NCBI GenBank assembly: GCA_023424865.1
Contig: JAFADM010000084.1
Coordinates: 1 to 27,022 of the forward strand
Reading direction: 5' to 3'
DNA: 27,022 bases
Origin: Bacillota bacterium
GTDB taxonomy: Bacteria; Bacillota_A; Clostridia; DSM-8532
Shown: piece by piece, positions 18,401 through 24,429 of the stretch
Layout: every line of letters starts with the position of its first letter
How positions within the stretch are numbered: position 1 is the stretch's first letter
Made by a program: the position numbers and the translations under genes
Notes under the pieces: generated by a model
Databases searched by the model: none
The model's input: only the letters and a program-made list of their open reading frames with translations
What the model was told of the DNA's origin: nothing

Positions 18401-19920
18401 GTTTCATTGCGGTTAAAGGACTGCCGCCCGTTGGTCACGGATTTCTGGCTTTGTATAAGAGGCAGCGGCTCAATGACTCGAATTGTCTCATCACTGTCTT
18501 TATTCGATACGTCAACATCGTCCTTATAGGCCGTAAAATGGGCTGTATTTGTAAGCGTCGCTCCGCCTAATGCATCCACCCTGGCATACAGCTTTATGTT
18601 GCCCACGTCACCAAAGCCTGCAGGCAGGCCCTCGCCGGATACGGGTGTTATTAGCCACTTTATGGATTTAACCCGCTCACCTTCATAGGAAGGAACGGCT
18701 ATGGGATTTGATGAAGCGCTGCCATTGTACAGCTCAACAGGAAGATCGAAGGTATCGCCGGTGGTGATCAGAACCTGTACATTCACACTGCTGCTGTACA
18801 GTCCGGTTGTCACCTGAGTTGGGTTCAAACCCTCCGGAATCGTATCTATGACTTCCATACGGTCAAGAGGAACATTACCGTCATTGGTCATGCCCGATAT
18901 GCCGAACTCTGCTGTTTGTCCCGTTGTGTATTGATTATAGGGATCACCGCTTCGGCCATGCTTGTCAAAGCCGCCTCCGCCGCCAGCTACGGCAGGCCCG
19001 AAGACATGTGAGACAGAAGCTGAGTCGTTCAATGTTTGACCGTCCACCTGAGTTCCCGTATATTGCGCCGTATTGGTTACAGTAGCACCGGTATCGCTGA
19101 AGGGAGAGGAATAAGGGTAAATTAGCGTGATATCCCGGTAAATAACCTCGCCAACCTTGAGCTGCGCCAGGTTCCATTTTATTTTGCCGTCTTCAAGATA
19201 ACCGCCGTGAGAAGCGCTTACAAATTGTGCGCCCACAGGAATTACATCCTCAATGATTACATTGGTTAGGTTCAGACCACCGATAACCGGATTTCCTTCC
19301 ATCCGGATACGATAGGTTACAGGGTAGCCGAGAACAGGGCTTATCCCCGCTCCAACAGGCACAATGACCTCCTTGTCAAAGTCAATGCCGGGGGCAACCG
19401 TTACGGGTGCTACAGTAACGGTATTGCTGGTTTTATCATCATAACCGTCCGCTCCAATAGTTGCCGTATTGACGAAGGAGGAGGGCGGTAGCTCACCGGG
19501 CTTGAATCGGGCCGCGATTTTAATAAAGCCTGTCTTGCCTGCCTGAAGCCTTCTTCCGCCGGAAACAGGCGTACCCATATAAAGAACCACCGCATTGCTC
19601 CCGGAGCCCTGATAATCATTCACTATCTCATAGCTGTTTACGTCAGCCGAAGTGGAGACAGAGAGAATATCCATGCTGTCAGGAAAAGCATCGGTAATCA
19701 GGACATTCTGAAAATCTGAATGAGCGCTTGGAGAAGCATATTTTATTGTGTAGATAAATTCCTCACCTATTTTAGGATTCGTCTTGTTAACACTCTTTTC
19801 AATCAGCAGCGGCGAAGCTGCTGCTGAGACATCCAGCTTAAAATATGAAAACAAAACATTCGTTAAGAAGGCTATTAATAGCAACATTGCTGTCAATTTT
19901 TTAAAAATTTGTTTCTGCAT
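9433..19920 (-). CDS. Giant cell-wall-anchored adhesin with 16 SdrD_B-type modules, LPKTG sorting signal
   Basis: A 3495-residue surface protein. A signal peptide (about 1-34) is followed by several DUF11-like (conserved repeat) domains to about residue 885. Fourteen SdrD_B modules start near 886, 1026, 1155, 1289, 1427, 1555, 1682, 1807, 1942, 2067, 2202, 2331, 2470 and 2592. Three more DUF11-like domains follow (about 2711-3105, each with a K-T-V-Y-x-G start), then two further SdrD_B modules (about 3106 and 3221). Next come a Pro/Thr linker (about 3325-3385), a cadherin/Big-like domain, LPKTG (3455-3459), a hydrophobic segment and a basic tail. Most modules carry the G-D-x-V-W-x-D signature followed by an N-x-N-G-x-Q-D-like loop, expected to bind calcium and stiffen the stalk. 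The ATG follows GGAGGT at 5 bases. The gene is intact for its full length. Confidence 0.94.
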   Translation of the reverse strand: MQKQIFKKLTAMLLLIAFLTNVLFSYFKLDVSAAASPLLIEKSVNKTNPKIGEEFIYTIKYASPSAHSDFQNVLITDAFPDSMDILSVSTSADVNSYEIVNDYQGSGSNAVVLYMGTPVSGGRRLQAGKTGFIKIAARFKPGELPPSSFVNTATIGADGYDDKTSNTVTVAPVTVAPGIDFDKEVIVPVGAGISPVLGYPVTYRIRMEGNPVIGGLNLTNVIIEDVIPVGAQFVSASHGGYLEDGKIKWNLAQLKVGEVIYRDITLIYPYSSPFSDTGATVTNTAQYTGTQVDGQTLNDSASVSHVFGPAVAGGGGGFDKHGRSGDPYNQYTTGQTAEFGISGMTNDGNVPLDRMEVIDTIPEGLNPTQVTTGLYSSSVNVQVLITTGDTFDLPVELYNGSASSNPIAVPSYEGERVKSIKWLITPVSGEGLPAGFGDVGNIKLYARVDALGGATLTNTAHFTAYKDDVDVSNKDSDETIRVIEPLPLIQSQKSVTNGRQSFNRNETVSYTLRIKNHEYATGDFKDPVAVDLYPDILNPIEDGSGTVEYTATLHTQGGTSSITPSNVDYDTSARKIVWAFAGTDLAPGDYITIEYKAVIENDAENDYATNELYITSTSQTHFENQGDATYGLTPKTDLYETGTKEYHKSVSDIYIKFTGTIEARKFLWGELDSEWSHFDSSTATHGEVLPGGKADYQLRIKNNIMETNGPITNITIIDILPHINDTGVIAKNEARQSQWRPYLVNEIKYLSGGVETDPAAYGIKVYYSTTIEHDLAELSNPENVKGERDNWTLTPPNDITSVRAVKIELGSLVLNRGDEVILQWPMRAPVGAPVNELTWNSFGYGATFTDAKPTEADPRATIQEPFIPSEPIKVGFMVQGIPAATASLGDFVWEDMNKNGIQESDEPGINGVLINLYTKSGYISGAAPIKYTRSGDSHPIGVPEEARAGYYAFPNLAPNTEYVLEYIFPEKYYITPHNTTAADKDSNPNPADVQSAGTGFKKVTIEATTPGDGLDDPTFDLGLYQKASVGDKVWYDKDADGRQDSGEAGIAGMKVDLLNGSDTFLATATTDANGAYLFSNLDPGTYKVKFYNKETTATIGDYKFSAASGSIGDTVDSDTDNLLTDAAYTGSYAAVTNAFFLKSGEHNPNIDAGLYLGKIGDRVWHDKNANGSQDSGESGINGVKVKLYKETAPGSYTDTLREDTTSTRNSVMGSYSFENLLPGNYKVEFVKPSDYQKFTTQTASGVAGDKNSDGVSDIGVASIATSMTGTIALEAGEWDLTIDSGLLKLVSVGDKVWNDINANGIQDTGEDGVPGVKVRLYKTNTAGTDRIPAVDGNGNTVLEKVTDASGSYSFTDLLPGTYFIEFDLSALPDEQKYLFTAYNVSGGTAANNSDAKPDGTNLALGSTEPFVLESGTNRTDIDAGIHGGVLGDRVWVDLNANGIQDSGEQGLNDVEVTLYKYGSETDAQNDANRTTVKTTTTSNAGGSVGSYLFTGLEQGYYRVKFTLPTGYYFTDRNAGGAAADSDADTVSGLTGVISLARGGVDRTWDAGVFQPAGVGDRVWLDLNKNGVQDDGEQGVSGVTVKLHRVDGNPVIGGDGQQVTSTQTTNATGDYLFTGLKPGNYYIAFETDGAYRFTTALAGSDTAKDSNAVAGSDYTKAGTANFALSSGETNRTVDAGLYGGIVGDLIWEDTNGDGIQNESGTGINNVLVELYRDDGTDFVKYGETHTQTLGGVAGKYLFEGLPKGRYKVKFTLPSGYYFTAAHAGSNDGLDSDAVGTDKSVRFTDPVDLDAGESNITLDGGAYRLASLGNYVWYDVDADGEQDDFKEDGTTPYGIAGIKVTLLDGAGNPVLKDGAGNDISTLVTDGNGEYRFNSLKPGIYKVKFETEGKYAFTTYLAAGVSGALNSDAAADPSQPFVGYTGSVTLNSGDSNLDLDAGLIGGSLGNKVWHDRNANGIQDAGEPGIPNILVELLNENGTAVLKTTSTDGDGTYAFGNLEGGYYRVRFTLPSGSYSFSDALVGTDRETDSDAVGPTSDNGVVMTRTTNKVYLAPGTVDLSIDAGLYLSASVGDRVWLDLNRDGRQDASSVEPGVPGIRVRLLDTSGNEVTQGAGGRTINPVQYTGANGDYLFTGLKPGSYKVEFFTDGLYSYTAPNAIPSSETGFDMVDSDGVVDPGDSRLALSHTVTLESGESDVTVDAGLIGGSIGDYVWEDTNGNGVQDGGESGIPGVRVDLIKASSPDTVYKTTTTAASGPDQGKYVFDGLAKDDYIIRFHIPNTYYLTEPGHGSNATDSDAIGAVIQVEGSDTSRTGVVSLGAGQDITTVDAGMYRLASLGDLVWYDKNGNGIQDDYKPAPGTGIDGIDNIKVTLLDSLGNPVTVNRAGQDIGSGGTILTQNNGQYLFEGLKPGTYFVRFDTNGAYAFTQANAAGATQANDSNAVAAPQTASTALTEAVSLGSGQHDATVDAGLVGGSIGNLVWHDKNGNGIQNPGEEGISGVKVELLDSTGTSVLETAYTGANGLYAFGHLKSGDYRVRFTLPDGYLFSDPGRGTDPELDSNAEGIPGDGPLTRTTPVVHLLPGGYDMSIDAGMYKNASVGDYVWYDGAENGIQVPGRGIGGATVILYDGTGTEKARTTTDGDGKYLFEGLKPGSYKLVFEPAAYYLPTVKNAPGSTAETDSDIGSSGSTDAYTVTVTLASDEKNLTIDGGFILADTSISLEKTVYAGHNTADLSAGGDLLRSEAGKPIFYRFVITNTGDVSLVNIKLTDSLLGLSAVNVPLPDGVSALAPGQSVTYYHKTTMPAAGYTNTATVTGTPGDPSGTPIPLAPDVTDSDTAEVVTVQPDIEILKTVYSGSFAQLGKTGPELRTLAENGFDNLLLAEKNTPVVYVFTVINKGDTYLKDIKVTDARLNINQDGLTPIGTLPVVLGPGQAVQYYYETSLQGDLLNTAYTVGTPSLGGGETLTNVTKPTDSDTAEVKEVIPGIKVDKTVYPGHDNGAGAGEELYVGKETEAITYVFVIRNTGNWPLKNVKLTDSAIGITQKEQLTLKSGNEDLLLPGEEVSYYYETHLAGNLENWAYVEGTPWDTSSDKAVKDAAKPSDRDNAQVIIGATVGDYVWEDSNQNRNQDSYEKGIPNVEVNLFNASGDKVATTLTDGEGKYLFDYLMPGKYTVQVVKTTVPAGMSQSYELDSRLDGSVELELLSGDNRLDVDFGYYYPQVNPPVIYASIGDRVWEDKNKDGVQDYNEPGIAGVRVILTNDKGAKISETITGSDGGYLFDKLMANVYQVHIDALTLPAGYGQTFELDGTRNGKVTVYLTTGENKLDVDFGYYNPNAPVETPTPTPEPTPAPTVTPVPTPAPSPGTTPQPPTQTETTPEETPKEGYVEVPGQEVPTVGKEPDNGKVTVDENGKWVYTPNPDFVGKDNFSIIVKNENGDDEEIFFEIDVEPVPLGAPDTEGTLPKTGENSSLPFYLLGGAAIAVGAAGLQKRKEKKPGTAKPE

Positions 19921-19926
19921 AGTTTA

Positions 19927-20006
19927 CCTCCGTATAAGGAACATTAAATGTATACAATTAAATGTTATCACTGCTAACTTACAAAGTTCTTACTGACTTA
20001 CGGAGG
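19927..20006 (-). promoter_or_regulatory. Leader that can hide the ribosome binding site of the giant adhesin gene
   Basis: On the minus strand CCTCCGTA (20006-19999) is the exact complement of TACGGAGG (19934-19927), which contains the ribosome binding site of the 3495-residue adhesin. Between them lies a near-perfect inverted repeat (AACATTAAAT at 19940-19949, ATTAAATGTT at 19957-19966 on the plus strand, one mismatch). Together they can form a stem with an inner hairpin. The anti-ribosome-binding strand directly follows the T-run of a terminator. The inner repeat could instead be a protein-binding operator. Confidence 0.5.
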
Positions 20007-20049
20007 AAAAAAAACGCAGGGAGAGACTTCAAAAACATCTCTCCCTGCG
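20007..20049 (-). terminator. Strong rho-independent terminator upstream of the giant adhesin gene
   Basis: A perfect 12-bp stem (20015-20026 with 20038-20049, arms CGCAGGGAGAGA and its complement) is followed on the minus strand by eight Ts (20014-20007). It ends transcription from asnS and the mutarotase-fold gene, or acts as an attenuator if a promoter lies in the A/T-rich stretch near 20080-20130. An overlapping small hairpin, CCTG-TTGCG-CAGG, shares its 5' arm. Confidence 0.85.
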
Positions 20050-20063
20050 CAACAGGACTCGCA

Positions 20064-20079
20064 CTGCGTCTTTACGCAG
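20064..20079 (-). other. Small perfect hairpin before the terminator
   Basis: CTGCGT and ACGCAG (6 bp) enclose a four-base loop, AAAG on the minus strand. With the terminator at 20007-20049 it forms a run of hairpins between the mutarotase-fold gene and the giant adhesin gene. There is no T-run next to it. Its role is unknown. Confidence 0.4.
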
Positions 20080-20182
20080 AATACGAATAATATAGTATAA
20101 ATTCTTTATTATATAATGCCATTCCAAGCCTTAATAACAATCACGCCCACGGGCGAAAATGAAGGTTATATGCCTTAAGCCG

Positions 20183-21094
20183 TCATAGGGTAAAAAACTC
20201 ATAACGCCTGCACCAGCTTTTTTCTTCATCGGGCTTAAGTGCAATTACGGCAAAAATTTCAGGGCTCACCACATGTCCGGTACCCCAAAGGGCAGCACGT
20301 ACAACAGGAAAATCCCCCAGCTCCCTTATACCTGCACCAATGGCATTGTTTCTAAGCTCCCACCGGCATTCCTTAAAGGAAACCGAATTGTTTAACTGAG
20401 CGTAGAATGCCTCTTCGGGGGTAGCAGGCCATGAAACGGTCCCATCCTGCAGGATAAAATCCCCAACCTTGGGCTGCCAGTCATAGCTTCCCTTAAAGTC
20501 CAGGGTATAATCGGGTCCAATGGGCTTATTGCTAATCCCAAAAAAGTTATGGGTATATTCTTCCGTAACAAAGGCTTTTTCATCGGTGTTTCTCAGCCGG
20601 TAGGTAATTTCAAGGGCATTTCCAGCCACAGACAAGGTTTTCTCCAAAAGATAGCCGTATCCGTTTATGGAGGGTGAGAGCATTTTAAATACAATCTTAT
20701 TGGAGGCGGCGCTTACCTCAGGCACAACCGGAACAGCCTCGTAGGGTTTTGTAAAGCCATAGGCTGAGGCATCAGGCTTTTTTAAAACACCTACTCCGAT
20801 TTTCAGGAAGCTTCCTCCTGCTTCGGCGGCTGCATAATTTTCAGGACCGTTAATGTCAAATTCATTGCAGAGCCCTTCACCGCCTGTTCCCTGGCCGGGT
20901 ATGAGAGATTCTTTACGGCAAAAGGTAAAGCTGTTGTCTAGTGTTATTTGGGTAGTAAAGCCGCTCCAATCGAAGCGGGTTCCTCTGTAGGAGACGCCCC
21001 AGCCTGTCTCTGCCTGAAGCCGCTCACTTTTCAGGGTATGTGTAAACCCCTTGTCCCGGTCAATTACAGGCGTCATTGTGCTTCCCTCACTCAT
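20183..21094 (-). CDS. Galactose mutarotase-fold (aldose 1-epimerase-like) protein
   Basis: A cytoplasmic protein of up to 303 residues with no signal peptide. The segment GYLLEKTLSV-x(6)-LEITYRLRNT is typical of the beta-sandwich of aldose 1-epimerase-like proteins, where a sugar C1 epimerisation or carbohydrate-binding site is built on conserved His and Glu residues. EEYTHNFFGI further on supplies a candidate His. The substrate is not evident and it may not be a true mutarotase. Two starts are possible: ATG 21094 after GAGGGG with a short spacer, or ATG 21076 after GAGGGA with a 6-base spacer. It lies 92 bases after asnS on the same strand with no clear terminator between, so it is probably co-transcribed with asnS. 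Confidence 0.72.
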   Translation of the reverse strand: MSEGSTMTPVIDRDKGFTHTLKSERLQAETGWGVSYRGTRFDWSGFTTQITLDNSFTFCRKESLIPGQGTGGEGLCNEFDINGPENYAAAEAGGSFLKIGVGVLKKPDASAYGFTKPYEAVPVVPEVSAASNKIVFKMLSPSINGYGYLLEKTLSVAGNALEITYRLRNTDEKAFVTEEYTHNFFGISNKPIGPDYTLDFKGSYDWQPKVGDFILQDGTVSWPATPEEAFYAQLNNSVSFKECRWELRNNAIGAGIRELGDFPVVRAALWGTGHVVSPEIFAVIALKPDEEKSWCRRYEFFTL

Positions 21095-21186
21095 AAGCCC
21101 CTCTATCCCTTTCTTTGAAGTGTATCTGTTACCTTCCCCATTACTCTTATAGCTGTTAAGGGTTAGGCCAACAACTCCACTTTCTA

Positions 21187-22578
21187 TTAGAACATGGCAT
21201 TTTTAACTGTTCTGGGATAAGGCACCACATCGCGGATATTTGGCATGCCGGTGATATACATAAGCATCCGCTCGAAGCCAAGGCCAAAGCCCGTATGCTG
21301 TGTGCCACCAAAACGTCGGGTATCCAGATACCAGGCATATTCTTCTTTATCAAGCCCGAAATCATCCATTTTCTTTTCCAGCACTTCCAGGCGCTCTTCT
21401 CTCTGGCTCCCGCCAATAATTTCGCCTACGCCAGGCACAAGAAGATCCATGGCGGCAACGGTTTTGCCGTCATCGTTATCACGCATATAAAAGGCTTTGA
21501 TTTCCTTGGGGTAATTGATGACAAAGACAGGTTTTTTCATAATCATTTCCGTAAGGAAACGTTCATGCTCCGTTTGGAGATCGCAGCCCCACTTAACAGG
21601 ATACTGAAATTCATGATCACTTTTTATGAGCATCTCAATGGCCTCGGTATAGGTTACACAGCCAAATTCACTGTTAAGGATATAATTGAGCCTTTCATAC
21701 AGCCCCTTGTCGATCATGGCATTGAAAAAGTCCATTTCAGGCCGGGCATGGTCCAGAACATACTGAATGATATAACGTATCATATCCTCTGCCAGCTTCA
21801 TATTGTCATTAAGGTCCGCAAAGGCTATTTCAGGCTCAATCATCCAGAACTCGGCGGCATGCCTTGTGGTATTGCTGTTTTCCGCCCTGAACGTGGGACC
21901 AAAGGTGTATACCTTGCCAAATGCCATGCAATAGGGCTCCACTGCCAGCTGACCGCTGACGGTAAGCCCTGTCTTCTTGCCGAAGAAGTCCTCTTCGTAA
22001 TTAATCTCCCCGCCTTCAGTGCGAGGAAGGTTGTCCAGATCCAGAGTGGTCACCTGGAACATTTCACCGGCGCCCTCACAGTCACTGCTGGTAATGATTG
22101 GCGTATGCACATACACAAAGCCTCTTTCCTGAAAGAAGTTGTGTATGGCGTGGGACAAAACGGACCGCACACGAAAAACAGCCGAAAACGTATTCGTTCT
22201 GGGCCGTAAATGTGACATTGTCCGGAGGTATTCAAAGGTATGACGCTTCTTCTGCAGAGGGTATTCCGGATGGGAGGTCCCGAGTATGCTAATAGCTTTA
22301 GCTTTTATTTCATAAGGCTGACGAGCATTGGGAGTATAAACCACAACACCCTTGACACAAATGGCGCTGCCCACATTGAGACGGGTGATATCCTGAAAAT
22401 TTTCCAGTCCGTCATCAAAAACAATTTGAAGATTTTTCATGAAGGAACCATCGTTTATTTCAATAAAGCCGAAGGATTTTGTGTCGCGCAGTGTACGAAC
22501 CCATCCGCATACGGTCACTTCCTTACCTGCATGCTCCTTATGAGATGCATTAAGCTGCTTGATTTCAATTCTCTCCAT
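21187..22578 (-). CDS. asnS: Asparagine--tRNA ligase
   Basis: A class IIb aminoacyl-tRNA synthetase of 463 residues, normal for bacterial AsnRS. It charges tRNA-Asn with asparagine in the cytoplasm. The N-terminal OB-fold anticodon-binding domain (about 1-110) contains [21 protein letters not shown]. The catalytic core has motif 2 near [21 protein letters not shown] and motif 3 [15 protein letters not shown], and it ends with [10 protein letters not shown]. The pattern separates it from AspRS. A good sigma-A promoter lies 50 bases upstream, and the AAGGAG ribosome binding site (22592-22597) has a rather long spacer of about 13 bases. No T-box leader is seen. The presence of AsnRS means direct charging of tRNA-Asn is available. 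Confidence 0.97.
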   Translation of the reverse strand: MERIEIKQLNASHKEHAGKEVTVCGWVRTLRDTKSFGFIEINDGSFMKNLQIVFDDGLENFQDITRLNVGSAICVKGVVVYTPNARQPYEIKAKAISILGTSHPEYPLQKKRHTFEYLRTMSHLRPRTNTFSAVFRVRSVLSHAIHNFFQERGFVYVHTPIITSSDCEGAGEMFQVTTLDLDNLPRTEGGEINYEEDFFGKKTGLTVSGQLAVEPYCMAFGKVYTFGPTFRAENSNTTRHAAEFWMIEPEIAFADLNDNMKLAEDMIRYIIQYVLDHARPEMDFFNAMIDKGLYERLNYILNSEFGCVTYTEAIEMLIKSDHEFQYPVKWGCDLQTEHERFLTEMIMKKPVFVINYPKEIKAFYMRDNDDGKTVAAMDLLVPGVGEIIGGSQREERLEVLEKKMDDFGLDKEEYAWYLDTRRFGGTQHTGFGLGFERMLMYITGMPNIRDVVPYPRTVKNAMF

Positions 22579-22626
22579 AGCCGATTTTTCACTCCTTGCT
22601 GTGAAAATGTAATATCACACCGTACT

Positions 22627-22655
22627 ATTATAATCGTCCTTACAGGAGAGTTCAA
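22627..22655 (-). promoter_or_regulatory. Sigma-A-type promoter of asnS
   Basis: On the minus strand TTGAAC (22655-22650), a 17-base spacer and a perfect TATAAT (22632-22627). Transcription should start near 22620, giving a leader of about 42 bases, too short for a T-box. Confidence 0.75.
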
Positions 22656-22670
22656 GCATTCCGGCAAATA

Positions 22671-22688
22671 GTTTGCTCACCGGCAAAC
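22671..22688 (-). terminator. Weak hairpin after the HD-like gene
   Basis: GTTTGC and GCAAAC form a 6-bp stem around 6 bases, with only a short T-poor tail on the minus strand. It may slow or partly end transcription between the HD-like gene and asnS. Confidence 0.25.
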
Positions 22689-22714
22689 CGTTACTTATAT
22701 CAGGCACAATACTT

Positions 22715-23275
22715 CTACTTTCTTAAGGATCTTAAAAAAGCGTATTTATCCTCCACCAGCACCTTGGCTTGAGGAATGAGCTGTCTGAAGCCGGTATCCA
22801 TGCTGCGGATATAATTCTCAAGGCCCTCCTGATAGGTTCTCTTTTTAACGGTATAGCCAAAGTATAACCAGAAAACAGGCCTGGCAATCTGCGACATCAT
22901 TTCGGCATTGGAAACACAAACCTCTTCGCGGGACGCGTCTCCCAGCTTAAGAGGCTTGCCGTAGTTTTTAAGGCAAAGCTTAATTTTTTTAATTTTGTCC
23001 TCGGTATAATGAAACTGACTTAAAAGCTTGTGAGCGACTTCAAGATTATTTAAGGTATGGCTTTGACTGTTTTCAAAATCTGTAACAGCTGCAAAGCAAT
23101 GGAGAAAGGATGAAAGCTCCACAACTTCCCGATCCGCATCCAGCTCAACAGCCAGACGTCCCGCATAATTGGCCATAACCACGAGATGGTTGTCATACAA
23201 TTCCTGTCCCATACGGGACTGAACACATTCTTCTCTGACATATTCCCCGATATAGTTCATTACCACTTTTATCAT
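22715..23275 (-). CDS. Degenerate HD-domain-like protein of unknown function
   Basis: A 186-residue cytoplasmic helical protein that I do not recognise as a named family. Its layout follows the HD-domain (metal phosphohydrolase) pattern: a first His in NHLVVMANYAGRLA, a helix, SSFLHCFAAVTDF where HD enzymes carry the HD pair, then a helix with SHTLNNLEVAHKLL. The defining His-Asp doublet reads His-Cys here, and a later metal-ligand position is also unclear, so catalysis may be lost or changed. The start is uncertain: ATG 23275 has AAGGGCGG almost touching it, a GTG three codons later has a better spacer, and an ATG two codons after that is also in frame. A candidate promoter lies at 23429-23458. 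Transcription runs towards asnS. Confidence 0.55.
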   Translation of the reverse strand: MIKVVMNYIGEYVREECVQSRMGQELYDNHLVVMANYAGRLAVELDADREVVELSSFLHCFAAVTDFENSQSHTLNNLEVAHKLLSQFHYTEDKIKKIKLCLKNYGKPLKLGDASREEVCVSNAEMMSQIARPVFWLYFGYTVKKRTYQEGLENYIRSMDTGFRQLIPQAKVLVEDKYAFLRSLRK

Positions 23276-23658
23276 CCGCCCTTAAAAAGCTATTTTTATT
23301 GAACAGCCTAAACTATCAGCCTATTACTTGCTTAAAAAAGAATAATCCGCGGTACTCAAAAAAATGTTATTGCTTATTGAATTGTGGGAATAATCCTATA
23401 AAATTTACGAAAAAAAGAGCATGGATTTATTATAATTCTACAAACCTTGTTAAAGCAATTCACTAAAATAGCTAAAAATGACTAAAGTTCGACAAGATTT
23501 TTTCACTTTTGGCTATTGCTATTTTCAGCACTTATCTATTTTGTTCAGTTTAACACTATTAAAACTATTCAAATTGCGCCTTTATAATGCTATACTGTAC
23601 TGAATGAATTAAAGACAGAGAAACACTTTTAAACGTAGCAGGGAGGCAACAGACTGCC
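23276..23658. other. A/T-rich divergent intergenic region
   Basis: This 383-base region separates the HD-like gene (minus) from the ECF gene (plus). It is much richer in A and T than the neighbouring genes. It holds the candidate minus-strand promoter above and, for the plus strand, a TATAAT at 23583-23588 without a convincing -35 box. I looked for TPP, cobalamin, FMN and other vitamin riboswitch signatures before the transporter gene and found none. Confidence 0.5.
23429..23458 (-). promoter_or_regulatory. Candidate promoter for the HD-like gene
   Basis: On the minus strand TTGCTT (23458-23453), an 18-base spacer and a perfect TATAAT (23434-23429). It lies about 150 bases upstream of the start codon in an A/T-rich divergent intergenic region. 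Confidence 0.4.
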
Positions 23659-24429
23659 ATGGTGAAAACAAAAAAATATGTTTTAACAGGACTTATGACT
23701 GCGCTGGTTTTTATCCTTACCTTTGGACCCATTAAAATCCCGGTTCCATACACTACCGGGTATATTCATTTGGGTGACAGTATGATTTATCTGTCCGTTC
23801 TCCTTTTGGGTCCATTTCTAGGAGCTTTTGCCTCAGGTGTAGGCTCCATGCTCGCAGACCTGGCAGGAGGCTATATTCATTTCGCCTTGCCTACTCTGGC
23901 CATAAAAGCACTGATGGCCCTCATCATGGGCTTTATCCTCACGGGTAAAACGAAAAAATCCCATCTGCTGGCCGCAGGAAGCGCGGTAGGGGTATGGAGC
24001 CTGTTTTCCGTAGGATCCCTTATTTTCCTTCAAAACCAATTGACAGCAATGGGCACGGGCAAGCTGGTTGAAAGTATAGCCGGTGCCGATGCGGGGCAGG
24101 AAGCCCTGTCCGAAACACAGCAGGCCTTAAACCGCCTTCCCTGGTTTATTGTGGGTGGCGTGGCAGTTGCCATTGTACTTTTGGTGCTGGCCGCTTTTAT
24201 CGTTTCTCGCAAAAAGGGCGGCAATCTTTTTCCGCCGGAAGCCTTCATTGGAATGGTAGCAGCGGGCATGCTAATGGTTATGGGCTATTATCTTGTTGAA
24301 TGCTTTATGTATGGCCCGCTTCCCGCTTTGTTCAGCGTTGGCCCCAATTTGCTTCAGTTTTTCGGAGGCGTGCTTGTAGCCGTCATTTTAGCGCCGCCTG
24401 TTCTGAAAGCCGCTCAACGTATACATTAG
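23659..24429 (+). CDS. ECF transporter S component, substrate unassigned
   Basis: A 256-residue integral membrane protein with about six hydrophobic segments. The N-terminal segment with GYIHLGDSMIYLSVLLLGP, followed by a Gly/Ala-rich run ending SMLADLAGGYIHFALPT, is characteristic of substrate-capture subunits of energy-coupling factor vitamin importers (the HmpT/YkoE-like and related group). The shared EcfA/EcfA'/EcfT module is not in the window, so it would use one encoded elsewhere. A charged cytoplasmic loop (about 96-104) and a less conserved extracellular loop (about 125-155) separate the helices. The ribosome binding site GGGAGG (23641-23646) has a 12-base spacer, and a GGCA/TGCC mini-hairpin overlaps its end and could bring it closer to the ATG. 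A vitamin substrate is likely; which one is not visible. Confidence 0.82.
   Translation: MVKTKKYVLTGLMTALVFILTFGPIKIPVPYTTGYIHLGDSMIYLSVLLLGPFLGAFASGVGSMLADLAGGYIHFALPTLAIKALMALIMGFILTGKTKKSHLLAAGSAVGVWSLFSVGSLIFLQNQLTAMGTGKLVESIAGADAGQEALSETQQALNRLPWFIVGGVAVAIVLLVLAAFIVSRKKGGNLFPPEAFIGMVAAGMLMVMGYYLVECFMYGPLPALFSVGPNLLQFFGGVLVAVILAPPVLKAAQRIH

Noticed and set aside
9433..19920. Many long open frames in other frames inside the two adhesin genes, on both strands.
   Set aside because: They are shadows of the repetitive, codon-biased adhesin frames. None has a ribosome binding site with a sensible protein, and the main frames are uninterrupted.
22579..22714. A T-box leader for asnS.
   Set aside because: The predicted leader is only about 42 bases, and no specifier loop or T-box sequence is visible. 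A plain sigma-A promoter explains the region.
23500..23658. A vitamin riboswitch (TPP, cobalamin or FMN) upstream of the ECF S component, suggested by CGTAGCAGGGAGGC.
   Set aside because: The resemblance is limited to a few bases around the ribosome binding site. The conserved helices and boxes of these classes are absent.
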